Positions 22,925 to 34,787 of a stretch of 64,000 bases of DNA are shown in pieces; the first letter of the stretch is position 1; each line of letters begins with the position of its first letter. Source of the stretch: Acephala macrosclerotiorum. Lineage: Eukaryota > Ascomycota > Leotiomycetes > Helotiales > Mollisiaceae. The notes beneath the pieces are model-generated. The model did not search any database. It had not been told where the DNA came from and was given only the letters and a program-made list of their open reading frames with translations. The position numbers and the translations under genes are program-made. The DNA lies in assembly GCA_014904845.1 (NCBI GenBank), contig MU119215.1, positions 399,455 to 463,454 on the forward strand. Direction: 5' to 3'.

Positions 22925-24706
22925 CTAATATCCTGCCGGTTCTGGCTTCGTTGGGAAGGCTGGTGCCTCCATATTACTCAGACATGCCTGCTTCCAATGC
23001 GAAGGAGTATACTTGTCAACGATGTTCTTGAACGCTTCCTATTCAATCATCAGCGTACCTCAGTAAGCTAGAAATAGGATATTTTACCAATGTGCAGAAG
23101 GATTCATCACCCTCAAGGTGCTTCCCAGCCGGCTTACAGCCAGGAACACTCATAACTTTATCGTTATAGCGTATTCGGACAAAGTAGCCGTCCAACTTGA
23201 CTCGGTCTGAGTGCTTGAGCTCTTCGGTCTTCTTTCGAGCAATGCCCAGAGGACTATTGCGGTCCTCCTTCTTAACCGCTGCACTTGCCCCAAATATCTT
23301 GCCAAACCATGACGTTCCAACTTTAGGAACATCTGTAGGTGCATTCGCCTTAGCATCCCTCTTAGTTGTAATTTGCGCTGGCTGTAAATCTAACTTCTTG
23401 AATAGCTCCAGAGCAATGTGGCTCGTATAAGGTGGCCATGGCTCTCCTTGAAAGGCGCCTAGACTTGACAATACAGCGGCTAGAGTTGTGTCATGGCATC
23501 CACTCAGTCCGAGTTTGATAGCCTTCTCACCGCCTCTTCCAGCGCCAATTGACCCGTCTTTGCCTCCAATTTCATTGAGTCCATCATTGCCATTCTTTTC
23601 GACACTACCCACCATTCTTTCCACCACATCTCCCATCAATCCGCCAATACCGAGTGATCTGTATTCCTGTGATTCTTGGTATCCACTAAACCACTCTTCT
23701 ACCCCGATCTTCTCAATAATCTTTCTCCCTTTATCGTCATAGAACTCCTTGGGCAATCTCGTCTCTGGCCCGTGTGCCAAGGTTGAATTTATGGTGTCCA
23801 TAATACCTGAAAGCCGGGGATGTGAGTCGACAGCCACTCTCTTGTTCGACTCCGGCATCCACTTGCTGATCAACTTATTTAAGTATTCCATCTCGGTCGT
23901 ACTATTCCATCTGTCGGCAGTTCTCTGAGCGAACGCCCGTGATAACTGGGCGAATCTCCTGCAATTCGAGTCATTGGGGAAGAGAGTCTCATCGGCTGGT
24001 GCTCGCAGTAGAACCGTGGGAGGTGGAAATGACGCTGCTCGAGAATTTGCTGGGTACATTCCCCAGAATGTCTGTTGGAGCGACTCGAGAGCTCGGGGTA
24101 TGGGCGTCGCTCGCAGATATATCATATCTGAATCGTGGATCATGGGAGGCATGAATTGTAATTGGTCAACGTATAGATGTCTGAGTCGCCGTCCAAGATT
24201 CCATGTAGTCATGCGCCCTCTAAAGCGGATTGAACATTAGTATATTCATGCTTCAGGATATCTTTCAATATAAGATGGCTTTCTTAGTGACAAATGGTGA
24301 ATGAGATTGAGGTAGATTTGGCAACAGAAGGGCAATGATGAAAATGTAATCTGAGCCAGACGTACTCATCGGTCAACTCGCCCAGGTTACAAACATCGTC
24401 GACTTCTCCTCGAGGTCCGGATGCAATAACCGGTCCATCGTCTGCGCCGAAGGTCTCGAGTCTCCGTCTCCATTGCATAGAAGTCCACTTCTCACCTGCA
24501 GTCTCCATAGTTGCACTGACCATTTGTCTTGCAACTCGGCAGTATGGCCAGAAGGCAGGAAGTCCTGCATTCTGGAAACGAGCAGAAACGGGACTTCGTT
24601 CGCCATGCCGAAGAAGAACCTGGACGAGTTGAAGCTCCAATCCTGAAGGATAGAGCTTGCGTAGTTCTTCCTGGGAGTAAGGACCCCTTGGCTGAAGGGT
24701 CGTCAT
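22925..24706 (-). CDS. Histidine acid phosphatase
   Basis: A branch-2 histidine acid phosphatase. Exons 24706-24366, 24219-23088 and 23038-22925 give 528 residues; introns are 146 and 49 bases. The catalytic RHGERSP motif is at residues 33-39 and the acid/base HD pair is in GCHDTTLAAVL at about residue 356. There is no signal peptide, so this belongs to the intracellular or mitochondrial type (related to human ACP6 and to yeast intracellular members), not secreted phytases. A low-complexity Gly/Lys/Glu insert lies just before the HD motif. The third exon (EAFKNIVDKYTPSHW...) was found only through the splice join and is essential for a sensible C-terminus. The substrate is unknown; lysophosphatidic acid is possible by relation to ACP6, an inference. 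It faces the neighbouring phosphatase gene convergently. Confidence 0.85.
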
Positions 24707-24956
24707 CGTATCCTCCTATCAATAGAAGCGTCGGCTTACTGAACAGCCTTTGTTGACTGGAATTGTCGTTGAGATGGTTCGAGAGCCTTGGCGGTTGTCT
24801 ATCAATGGCGCTGCGAGGCTGACGAACTAATGACAGGGATCTGTTCTGAGCGAATCGCAGACCTCGAAATTTCGCGACTATAATTCACTTCACCCGCAAC
24901 ACGACAATTGTTTACGGCCACTTCAATGATCCAGCAGTGCACAAGAACTGGAGGGA

Positions 24957-27659
24957 ATGAGTTCTTCTCATATTTGCCAAGCATGTCTTCAAAGACTAAG
25001 TCTACTTCGACTTCGAAGGCTTCCTCAATGGCAACAGCGAGCCAGTTTCATTTCCTTGTCAAAAAACCGCCTTCGAACCACAACAGATGAAAAGGAGGAT
25101 GATCTATCGGACTTGGGAGATGATGTGGGAAAGCGACAAGGGAGATATGCAACTCTTCCAGAGCGACCACGGCGGATGCCTCGATCAGGCAGCACGAGTT
25201 CTGGGGATATCCTTGAATCCCTTTTCGAACAAAGCATCTCGGAATCGCTTGCATCTGAGAACGTAGCTTTACAGCCAATTCCATCCCCAGAATCATACAA
25301 GAAGGGTGAGGCTGCGGTGTCGATACCGTTATGGGGGCGAAAGAAAAATGGACCTCCGCAATGGTCTCGGGGACCATGCAAGAAGGCTGAACCTCCTCGA
25401 TCGATATCGTCTCTGGAACCATACAAGAATGTTGAAATTTTGAAAGAAATGATGAAGCGAGCTAGTCCGCCTGCAGATTCATTCCATTTCTTTCTAGAGC
25501 ACTTTGGTCCCGAAGTTGAGCGAGAAGCATCTGGTCAACTTTTATCATCAACACCATCTTACCTACAGCAAACAGCAAGGAATCTACTCAGGGCCATTAT
25601 CGTTGCAAAAGCTCGAGACCCCTTTTCAACAACTCTCCCAAGCGTCACAGAATTGTCCAGTGTCTACCTTCGACTGGGTATGCTATTAGCTGTCGATTGG
25701 GCTGATTTGATGGTCCCTTTGATCAGAAACATAATCAAACCGACAGAGCAAGCCCTTTCCGATAACAAAAATGAGAAGCGTTTGCTCTCGGATCTGCTTG
25801 GCGCTTGGAACGTTGTTTGCCGCGGCCCTGGAGATATGGAAGATGTCCCGAGAGACTACTCGTCCCAGCTCAATTGGTCACACATTCCACAGGTGTCTTT
25901 CACAGATGCAATTCGAGTATACCGAAAGGCGGGTAGTGTGGTGACGTTCGGCATGCTCACTCCTACATTCCCGATCAGAAGTCTTAGCCGAATCCCTCCT
26001 GTTGCGCTTTCGACGTTCCAGATTTTGAACTCGAAGGCTGCAGTTGTTCAAAACCATTCCGGAGATCCAGCGCGTCTCATTTCGTTACTAAGTCTCCTCA
26101 TCAGCGTGCCAGGTATTGATCTCAGCAGTAAGGATGCACTTGGCCTGGACGCTGTGATGGCAGAATTCATCGAGAAACACTTGCCCGCTATTAAGAACAT
26201 GGCCTCTCAAACAGTAAGCTCCGAGGTGGAAGTGGACACCCAGAGAAGATTTAAACATCCACAAGCTGGGCTTAACACAGGCATAAGCTTCATCAATAAA
26301 AGGCTCCACGAAGCACTCAAAACCAGAAACCGTCACCAAGTGGACGAGTTATGGTCCAACGTAAAGCAATGGCCAGTTGAACAGAGTCAGAGAAAGGAAG
26401 ATGGACAGCATAGAGGTCTCTCAGCACACCTCTGTAACTATTTCATCCTAATCTATATGACTCTTCGGCAGCCCAATCGCGCCATCGACGTGTGGAACCA
26501 TATGGTTCAACATGGGCTCACGCCGAATCTAGCAACCTGGGACTCGATGTTGTCTGGTTGCAAGGCCTCTCGTAATGCTGTGGCGTTGGAGGGGGTGTGG
26601 CAGAAGATGCAGATGGCCAGAGTAGAACCAGACATTGTCTGCTGGACAACACGCATAAGTGGGCTAATGCATTGTTACGAGCCAGAGGCTGCACTTCGTG
26701 CCTTGGATGAGATGGGCACTAGGTGGCTTGAGGCTGCAAAGAAACAGTACCCAAATATGCCTTTGGAAAAACTACAGAAAGTCGGTGGATGGATAGGAGT
26801 GGTGAAGCCAGAGATTGCGACAGTAAATGCTGCCATAGCGGGTGCCCTGGCAAGGAAAAGAAAGGAATACGCCCAAGAGATTCTGGCTTGGGCTGGCAAA
26901 TACGGGATTACCCCGGATGTTAGGACCTACAACACACTTCTTACTCCTCTGCTTCGTGAGGGGAAGACTCAGCAAGTAATGGGACTGCTACAACAGATGC
27001 AAAAGTCTGGCATCGAGCCAGACATCACAACATACACCACTATTCTCGACGAGACATTCCGCTATGCAGAGGACCTTTCCCCTGATGAACAGAAGGAGCT
27101 GGTCTTTGGTATATTCGATGAAATGGAGCAAGCAGGACTGAAACCAGAGCAGCATACGTATGGCAAGATTATCTACGCACTGCTGCAAAGTACCTCAGGG
27201 GACATGACTGTCGTCAATATCGTCTTAGAACGGATGGCTAAGCTGAACCTCGAGCCCTCTACCCATATCTACACAGCCTTAGTCCAGCACTACTTCAACC
27301 AGGAGCCTCCTCAGCTCGATGCAGCAAGAGGCTTAATTGAGCGTGCAAGTATGGTGATAGGAAGCACAGATCATATATTCTGGGATCGAGTTGTGGAGGG
27401 ATATTCTCGAGCAGGCGAAACAACAGAAGCGTTGAGAATTCTGGGAAAGATCAATGCGGCCGGTAACAAACCCGGTTGGCTTACTTTGCGAGAACTTCTT
27501 CGTGCTTTGGAACGAAATGAGGAATGGGAAATGGCGAAGGCTATGGTGAGAGACACGATGATCGATCAGGGTGGGCCTCTGCCTGCAGATGTAAAAGGCG
27601 AAATGGGCCAGCATCTGTTCTGGGAGTTGGCTCATGAGCTGAAGTTAGTGGATGCTTGA
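24957..27659 (+). CDS. Mitochondrial pentatricopeptide repeat protein
   Basis: An intronless 900-residue protein. Its start (MSSSHICQACLQRLSLLRLRRLPQWQQR) is an amphipathic, basic presequence for mitochondria. The C-terminal half contains repeated 35-residue helical pairs with the PPR signature, for example LTPNLATWDSMLSGC, VEPDIVCWTTRISGL, ITPDVRTYNTLLTPL and IEPDITTYTTILDET, about seven or more units between residues 500 and 870. Such proteins bind organelle transcripts and govern their stability or translation; which RNA is bound cannot be read. It resembles the large fungal PPR proteins such as Neurospora CYA-5 in layout, but I would not assign orthology. The upstream gap to the divergent acid phosphatase gene is 250 bases and must hold both promoters. 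Confidence 0.88.
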   Translation: MSSSHICQACLQRLSLLRLRRLPQWQQRASFISLSKNRLRTTTDEKEDDLSDLGDDVGKRQGRYATLPERPRRMPRSGSTSSGDILESLFEQSISESLASENVALQPIPSPESYKKGEAAVSIPLWGRKKNGPPQWSRGPCKKAEPPRSISSLEPYKNVEILKEMMKRASPPADSFHFFLEHFGPEVEREASGQLLSSTPSYLQQTARNLLRAIIVAKARDPFSTTLPSVTELSSVYLRLGMLLAVDWADLMVPLIRNIIKPTEQALSDNKNEKRLLSDLLGAWNVVCRGPGDMEDVPRDYSSQLNWSHIPQVSFTDAIRVYRKAGSVVTFGMLTPTFPIRSLSRIPPVALSTFQILNSKAAVVQNHSGDPARLISLLSLLISVPGIDLSSKDALGLDAVMAEFIEKHLPAIKNMASQTVSSEVEVDTQRRFKHPQAGLNTGISFINKRLHEALKTRNRHQVDELWSNVKQWPVEQSQRKEDGQHRGLSAHLCNYFILIYMTLRQPNRAIDVWNHMVQHGLTPNLATWDSMLSGCKASRNAVALEGVWQKMQMARVEPDIVCWTTRISGLMHCYEPEAALRALDEMGTRWLEAAKKQYPNMPLEKLQKVGGWIGVVKPEIATVNAAIAGALARKRKEYAQEILAWAGKYGITPDVRTYNTLLTPLLREGKTQQVMGLLQQMQKSGIEPDITTYTTILDETFRYAEDLSPDEQKELVFGIFDEMEQAGLKPEQHTYGKIIYALLQSTSGDMTVVNIVLERMAKLNLEPSTHIYTALVQHYFNQEPPQLDAARGLIERASMVIGSTDHIFWDRVVEGYSRAGETTEALRILGKINAAGNKPGWLTLRELLRALERNEEWEMAKAMVRDTMIDQGGPLPADVKGEMGQHLFWELAHELKLVDA

Positions 27660-28077
27660 AGCTCTTTGTATGATATTGAAAGATGTACATGATCGGGCCG
27701 AGTGGGCCAGTCTTTACAAGAAATGTTGTCAGTCCTGATCGTGATTTCACTTCTGCTTTCGCTTCAACAGAGAAAAGAATGCCTGTCCTTGTGTTGGATA
27801 GTTTAGCGGGAAGGATCTCCGCAACTACATTTTGAAGCTGCAAAAGTATCACGCTCGACTCAGAAGAGGGCCAGTTGCAGATGTGTGTACTACATCAGTC
27901 ATAGACAGTACTGTCGATCGGGCCAAATATTAGAGTGTTTGCATGAAGATTCTGATAAGCATTTCATAATCAAACAATAGTCTCGTAGACTAGACCCATG
28001 AATATTATTTCCTAGACCATGCCCCTGGTATATGCCCCGACGCCATCCGATGCTCCACAATCATAAAAGACGTTGTC
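27660..28077. other. Convergent intergenic region
   Basis: The PPR gene and the Mis12 gene end towards each other here. There is a short minus frame (27541-27852) without protein character. I see nothing else. Confidence 0.5.
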
Positions 28078-29116
28078 CTACGAGTCCTGATCCATCGAAT
28101 CACCGGCACCACCGCTAACCAGGCTCACCACTCGCTCTAGATCCTCTACTTCGCCTTTCCCGAGTTTCCTTCCCTCCCCTTGCCATTCTCCATCTCTCAC
28201 TTCCCCCATTTCTCCCAATTCCAAGCCTCTGACATTCTCCATATGCCTCCGGGTTTCCTTCTCTATGAAGTCCAATCTCTCCCTCCTCCAACTCTTCTGA
28301 TCCTCACCTACCAATCCTTCCTTCCCAGTTCCGTTCGCCAACTCTCCTAATCTCGGCTCCAAATTGTCTAACAAGCTTTTCAATCCTGGAATTTGACTCA
28401 ATGTGAACTCTGTCGTCGTTGCCACAGGCTGTTTTCCATCCCCCATCAACTCTCCCTTATTCTGCAAAAATGCGAATGCAGGATATGTCTCCCAATCGAC
28501 ATCCTCTTTCTTATTTACTTGATTCAGAACCAACGCTTTCAGCGCCTTAATTGTCGCATCATTCCTAGCTCTCTCCGCTCTCAGCAACGCATGCAACTTC
28601 TGCGTCTCCCTCAACTTCCTCCTCAATAACGTAACACTCTCTGTATTCGGCGCATCCTTATCCTGCGTGAAACTCAAGCCCTCGTAATGGCTCAATCGTA
28701 CCCAATCTCTAACCTCCGGGGGGATACTCAGTATATTCCTCAACGCGTAAATCTCTAATCGATCGAAATTCTTGTCTATCTTCGCTTCGAGCAGTGTCTC
28801 GAGTTGATGTACGCCATTCTCAATTTCGTGTTTAGCGGCCTCTGCAATCGCTTTTCCAGCTTCTTGTGCTTCGAGGGTGGTGGGAGGGGAGATCTTAAAC
28901 CCTAGGTCGCTGGGGTTGGCACCGAGGAGACCTTTCTCTACGGCTTCGGTGGCTTTGAATGCTAGGACATTGATTGAGTTTACAATGTCATCGATGAGGG
29001 CCTGGGGAGTAGTCAGTATGCATGTATTAGAGAGCGGGGTTAGGAAGGCATACAGTTGGTCGGTATGTGAAATGCTCCGTCAACAATGTGACATCCGAAG
29101 TAGCGGAGGAGGCCAT
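28078..29116 (-). CDS. MTW1: Kinetochore MIND complex subunit Mis12/Mtw1
   Basis: Mis12 (Mtw1) is a subunit of the MIND complex that joins centromeric chromatin to the outer kinetochore. Exon 1 is 29116-29054 and exon 2 is 29001-28078, with one 52-base intron, giving 328 residues. The joined start is the family hallmark: LLTEHFTYRPT followed by ALIDDIVNSINVLAFKATEAVEKGL. Long helical and coiled-coil regions follow (LRRKLRETQKLHALLRAER), then an acidic C-terminal tail (GGAGDSMDQDS). The 63-base first exon is too short for simple gene callers. The ATG at 29116 is the only one that gives the conserved N-terminus. Confidence 0.92.
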
Positions 29117-32100
29117 TGTTGCTTTCACAATGGAATCTTTAGTGGGTAATCTGGATATCAGCTCTCATGAGACGTTCGCATTGTTATGCCATTGCCAGTA
29201 TTGATATTTACTTCAAAGCTCAGACGGACGCGACGAGCCTTAGCGCGTTGTACACGTGATCATTCCCATATTTCAACCTCCTCGAATCCTTGCCTCAAGT
29301 TTCTCAACACATTTGACAGAATTACCAGAGACGCGATAAAATGACCAGATATTACCACTATCATGAATACCAGATCAAAAACACAGGAAGAACATCCCCA
29401 ATCCGTCCATCTGCATCTAGATCCACAGACTCACTCGTTTCATCCCTTCTTGAAACGTCCCAGGAAAAGCTTAGAGCCACAATCGATCCACGGCGGGAAC
29501 TCTCCAGGATCACGTTCATCATAAGATCTTCCTCCCCTTTCAATAACACTCTTACACACAGACATGTACCTGCATGCTCATGTATCAGATGTCGAGGCCC
29601 TATTATCCAGCTTCCGAAGGCGAAAGACGGCCATTTCTTGAAACAGGGACACAGCAACCTCCTGACGAGGCTACTTCCTGTTAGCAATATGATACTTCGG
29701 TTCTCCTTGATCTTGTCTCGACATCTGCAAGATCGCCCCAACTTTTGCTTCTTTTCGCGAGGAAGAATTCAGCATCTAGAATCTAAGAGGGCAAGAGTTT
29801 TCTCGTCGTATTGCGAAACGGCCTATCCGATAGAGTCTTCCCAGTTGTCAACGGTGCTCTTTTGTACGTAGCGTGCTGCATTGGGCAAGTGTCCTCTTGC
29901 AAATTATCTGGATGCTATGAGTCACGTTCTTGTTCACTCTTCTTCTTCTTTCGGACAACAAATCTTCCGCATTTGGAATCCAGCGTGGCGAGCATTGAAT
30001 GGAGCTGTCTCAAACTTTTGGAAGGCGCTTGAAGTTCCGCATATTGCATTGCTCGTATGGAAGCTCACAGCTTTGGTCTCCTGGAATGTTATGCCCAAGC
30101 AGACAGCTCGTGAAGCACACTGTCCGAAATGTCTGTCAACTGTTTACTAAGTCGGTGCCGGGATCTTTTTCTGAACATTTGACACGATATGGAATCTTAA
30201 GGCGATTGCACTTTAAGTGCTGAGCTTCCAAGTCCATCGTGAAGTCGGTACTTACTACTGTCTACTTACCTCGAGGACATCAATAGTAATGTAATGTCCA
30301 CCTCATCTGTGTGTACAAGGCTTTTCTCTTTGCTAAATTACGAGCTGCAGATGGCACGCAGCTAGACAAATACGCAACTTCATCCCTTAGAATTGGATTA
30401 ATTCCTTGATGTTACTTATGTCACTTATGTCATAGTTGCGCTCTCTTCGCCCAGTGACGGTGGCATAGATGTGAACACCCTTCTCAGTCTCACTTCTTGT
30501 CCAATATCTATTCCGGAGCCCACTCGTCTCTCTACTGAGTCTATAGCACATTCCCAAGAAAAGTGCATCTCATCTATTTTATTCCCAGCTTCCCAAGATC
30601 CTGCGCCCCTTGGTAGGGAGCGACTTTCTCATTGAGTGACCAGGCCGTCGAGCCCAGAAGCAACGTCGGATGCCGAGAGTGCCAAACCAACATCCGGCGA
30701 GCAGGAGTTCTCCTCGAAGACAGCTATTGGTGCGCATTTATGAGTACAACATTGAGGGCCACCACACCGTTTGGAGCGCATGCTCTGTGCAACCAACGCG
30801 GCTCGTAACTCCAAACGTTGAGAATCAAGAGGCATTTGTCATTCTGTCAAGCCAGGAAGACTTGGCAGCGAACCCTACACAACAAATCGTGTGAAAATCA
30901 GATTGTTCACTCATGGATAAGCACGACTTGGCAAATAGAGATCTAGGAGCTTTCGAGTTGCCCCGCCGTTCAAAGGACAAACTGCCGATTGAGCCCAATT
31001 GATCTCTAAGATCCTCGAAGAAGCAAAATGACCCAAAAGGGCAACTCACAAATGTTTCCTCCACGCCTCCGTGCCCCTTGAAACAAAAACTCCATGTCTC
31101 AGCCTTGTGCGCGGACCCCAACCCTTCAAGATGTTCTGCGCCCTTGTATCCTCGCTTAATCCCTGTCAGGAGATCAAACGACAGGGAGTGCAAGGGCTCA
31201 CTCTACCCCGTGCACATCCACGTTTCAGACTTCTCCAACTTCGAGAACACGAGAGGACTTGTGGTCTTTTGGAATCAATTGAGTTGAGATGGTCGGAGGG
31301 GAAAATGATTTCCACTGGGATGACACGTTCGCCACGAACTGCACACCAGCATTCCAGACCCGGATAAGGAGAAGAGTTCGTGCAGCTGACGCCAAGGTTT
31401 GAATGTACTTCCAATGCCACCCACATCAGACACAGATCATATCGGGATCAACGATGAACGGCTTGGATTCTTGGAGATGACAGACTGTAGTGTGAAGAAG
31501 TGACAACGAGCAAGTTTCGCTCTCCAACAGCCATGCAATCCACTTCATACTCTATATACCCTCAAAATTCAAGCCAAGCCTAAAAGATTAGAAATACCTC
31601 CATCTTCATTGGCTCATCACGACTTACCAACCCGTTTTCTGCTTCAAAGAATGTCATTCAGAGTCAGAACTGTCCGTCAAGTACCTCCCTTCCAACTTCG
31701 GAAAAAGCTTGACCGTGACACAAAACAGGCACAACCCATCCTCGGATCCAAGAGTTGATGATGTGCGAATAGAAGTTATGCATTAATTGTCCTGCTATAG
31801 GTATCCAGCCTCGCCTCTCCTACCCTGTATTTTAACCCGCTCAATCCTTGCCCACCACCAAGTTTTCCTGATGTGGAAATGGACGTTGTGTATGTTGTAA
31901 CAAGTGTCCATGTCCTGCCAAGATGTCCCAAAAACGCCGCGATTTTTCGTGGACCGGTTTGTACGCTGTACATGTGCCGTTGCGGGCTCCTGGGGTATAT
32001 GAAGTGAAGCTCTTTTCGTCCCTTGTCGTGTGTCTATCCGTCTTCGGTCCAATGCAAATTGCAACTAGATAACTTTTCATGGTTTCTCGAAGAACCAATA

Positions 32101-32151
32101 TCCGTGGTTCGCATTAGCTTCTGTATGAAGATAACGAGAAATGAAAGAGAC
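29117..32151. other. 3-kb gene-poor stretch, small unsupported ORFs
   Basis: No gene can be supported. The longest frame (29341-29871 plus, 176 codons) is Ser/Arg/Leu-rich, and its antisense frame is nearly as good, so it is probably chance. Smaller frames near 30629-31193 and 31651-31758 lack conserved features. Composition is normal (not AT-rich), so this is not a RIP block. A lineage-specific non-coding RNA or a very short gene cannot be ruled out. Confidence 0.45.
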
Positions 32152-32977
32152 TTACTCAGAAGCATATTGCACCTCGAATGTAGCCGGCATCCCCGCACAA
32201 GTTGCCGGAGGTTGTCCACCCGCGGTATTGACTCTGTAGATTTCCTCCAGGTTGCCAGTCGCTCCATCCCTCGTGATCAACTTCAACCATGGAACAGCTC
32301 CATTTCCCACTCCTCCTTGACCTTTCGGTGCAGTCGTGGGAGCAGGAACAGTATTGTTCTTCGTACAAGGCGCAAATCCCAAGTCCATAGCCGTAGTGTT
32401 CAAGTTGAAATCCGGTGTCGTAGCGTTCGAGAAGAAGTGGTGACCAGAGATGGCGAGATTGGATGGCGAGAGAGAGGCTTGGTTCGGAGAAGTGAGGTTA
32501 AATTGTAAGGCGACGTTAGGGAGAATAGAGAGGAGATCTGGGTAGGTAGATGCTACGCAAGTTGCATTGTAGAGAGTCGCGACCGCACCAAGAGCTACTG
32601 GAGCTGCTGTCTGGTTGCTGGCTGTGCAAGAGTAATTCTGTGTTCCGCGACCAATAGCTACGTGCTTGAGACTCAGGCCAGCCGATACCGCAGGGAGAGG
32701 TGTGGGTGCTGTAACAATAAAGTCAATCTTTGTTGCTACGATGGATGGGAAGAGGGGACATACAAGCAACTGGTAAGACTGCATTGTTCATATTGCACAC
32801 GGGTGCAGCTGCCATATTCCTCCCAGCTTGTACCTTCTGTCCCAACATCTGGAAATACTCTGACAATATTTGCATTTCGGCAGGTCGCTCAGCGGCCCCA
32901 GGAGAGTAGGAAAGGGTTGGAGCGGAAAGGGCAACAGCGCACAGCGCCGAGGTGACCCATATTTTGCAGAACATCAT
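32152..32977 (-). CDS. Secreted DUF3455-family protein
   Basis: A small fungal secreted protein of the DUF3455 family (often mislabelled malate dehydrogenase). Exons 32977-32764 and 32708-32152 (intron of 55 bases, GTATGT...TTACAG) give 256 residues. The N-terminus has a hydrophobic signal (MMFCKIWVTSALCAVALSAP). Family features are LSLKHVAIGRGTQNYSC, HHFFSNATTPDF, a Trp-Leu-Lys segment before TRDGATGNLEEIYRVNTAGGQPPATC, and FEVQYASE. Several NxS/T sites are present. The C-terminus stops at TAA inside a strong 5' splice consensus (GAGTAAGT). About 60 bases further on, a Tyr-Trp-Phe-Phe segment resembling the family's usual end is seen, but no acceptor puts it in frame. The end may therefore be truncated. 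Function unknown. Confidence 0.8.
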
Positions 32978-34787
32978 GAAGTCGAAGACGGAAGGGAGTA
33001 TTAAAGATAATAAGAGGAAGAGGGCGTGAGGGCGTGAGGGCGTGGGGGGTGAGGAGGAGGGAAGAGGAGGAAGAAGAGGAGGAGGAGAGGTTGAAGAGTC
33101 GTGACACGGAAAAACCAACAACAAAAAGCGGGAAGGATAACGCGGAAGATATATATGAGATGGGATGAATCAACTGAAGGATGACAGGCGGGCGCACAGA
33201 TAGTAAGAGGTGGCTTACCTGGGGGGTCCTCAAACGGTCTTATAAACCTGTGCGTCTGCGGGAGTGGGCAATCTCGTAGATCCTTGAATTAGAATACAGA
33301 AGGTTGGATCGGTTTTCAGGTCGCGCTGCAAATATCCTTACCCTCGCAAGCCATGGCGGCGCCAACCAACAGAAGCGAAGCGCAGTGCAGCGCGACGGGG
33401 TCGAGGTCGGGGTGGAAGAAGTGGCAGGGTCGGTGCTATTCTGAACCAGCCTCCACGTCCCCTGTCCGGCTAATGTGAGCCGTGAGCTGTCAGCCACTCC
33501 CCTGCCATCAACGGACAAAGATCATACGTAGTACTTAATGAGCAATAACCAGTGTGTAACTAGATATCGCACAGCACCGCGAATCTCCAACAGGTGATTG
33601 GTCTGGCCACCCCTTGAAGACACGGCCACCCCAATCGCCTCAGAATTAACATTTAAAAGTAAACGCCCCATGGGCCGACCGCTTGGCAGACGAATCATGA
33701 GGGGTAAAGGCGACGTGGTCCAGGCGCGAGGGGCAGCCACGGAAAGAAACATGGAATGTCTCGGAAGGGCAGTACAGTGCCTGCACTTCTCCAGACCATC
33801 AAACAGTTGATCTCCTTATCTTTGGAATCCACAGGATCAGATGAGAATCGTCGCGACTCCTGAACGCGGTAGCCGATCTGTTTAGCCGGTTCATTGTTGG
33901 TACAGTAGTAAACATTTACGACGCAGGGGACCGAATAGAGGGAGGGGTCAATGCTGGACTGGACTGCGGTCGGGCTGACGGAGATGGAAAGAGACCTGCC
34001 GAATCGAGACAAATCAGGATTCGAATGCACTCATGTATTCTGAATCAATGATTTCGCGATATTGCGCGTCTATGGATAGGTAGAAATCCCACATCTCGTC
34101 ATATCGATACTTAGACGCTGGCAACAGGTTGATAGACGCGATCGTACCAGCTGCCGCAGTTAGATAGAGAAGGACTGGGTGAGATGGTCTCGGAGGCGTC
34201 CCGAAATAGATCCTGGTCCTCAAGTTGCCGGGCGCTTAGAAGAGCAAAATAATTAGTACGGGTATATTTTGGGCATTGCGCAATCTGAGTGAGGCTCTTT
34301 TGCAGCCAACCAAACATGCAGTTCGTCTTTGCCTCCCGGTAAGGAAGTTTTTGATGGGGATTCTAGATTGAACGGCCCGGATGGGTACATAGCTATTAAT
34401 ATTCCCGCGTGGTTACCAGAGTAATTGATGAAAGCAATATTCCAAGATGTCGAGAAGATATCTCGGGGCTGCATCGACGACCGGATTCAATTCTTTCCGG
34501 GAAGGATAAATAGGCGCTGCCAATACCGGACGTCGTCATCTACTCCATCGAAACTGATGTGGTATCACCGACCATGTTCGTGAAGATTGAACAACAGCGA
34601 TCAATCAGGTCGCGGCCGGTCCGTGTTTCCTGTGTATGTCGAAAACAATACCCTCATACCCTAGAATAGACCTTCATGTCGCTCCCCAATCTTCAGGATA
34701 GTTTCTCAAGGCGAAGATGGATGTGAGCCTGGAAAATCGGCTCGAAGGTATCTATTATCACAAAATAGTACAGTGTCCCTCCCACTT
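32978..34787. other. Intergenic; purine-rich repeat, no gene seen
   Basis: No gene is supported. Just upstream of the DUF3455 start the plus strand is purine-rich, with a GAGGGCGT unit repeated about three times (33018-33042) and further GGA runs to 33090. On the transcribed strand this is a CT-rich tract of the kind common in fungal promoters. The rest has only short frames. Confidence 0.5.

Noticed and set aside
29341..29871. 176-codon plus-strand frame as a gene
   Set aside because: Frames on both strands are equally long here and none shows conserved or domain-like sequence.
33018..33090. Purine-rich repeat as a possible CRISPR-like or structured repeat
   Set aside because: A short GAGGGCGT/GGA tract in a eukaryotic promoter is a simple-sequence repeat; no spacers exist.
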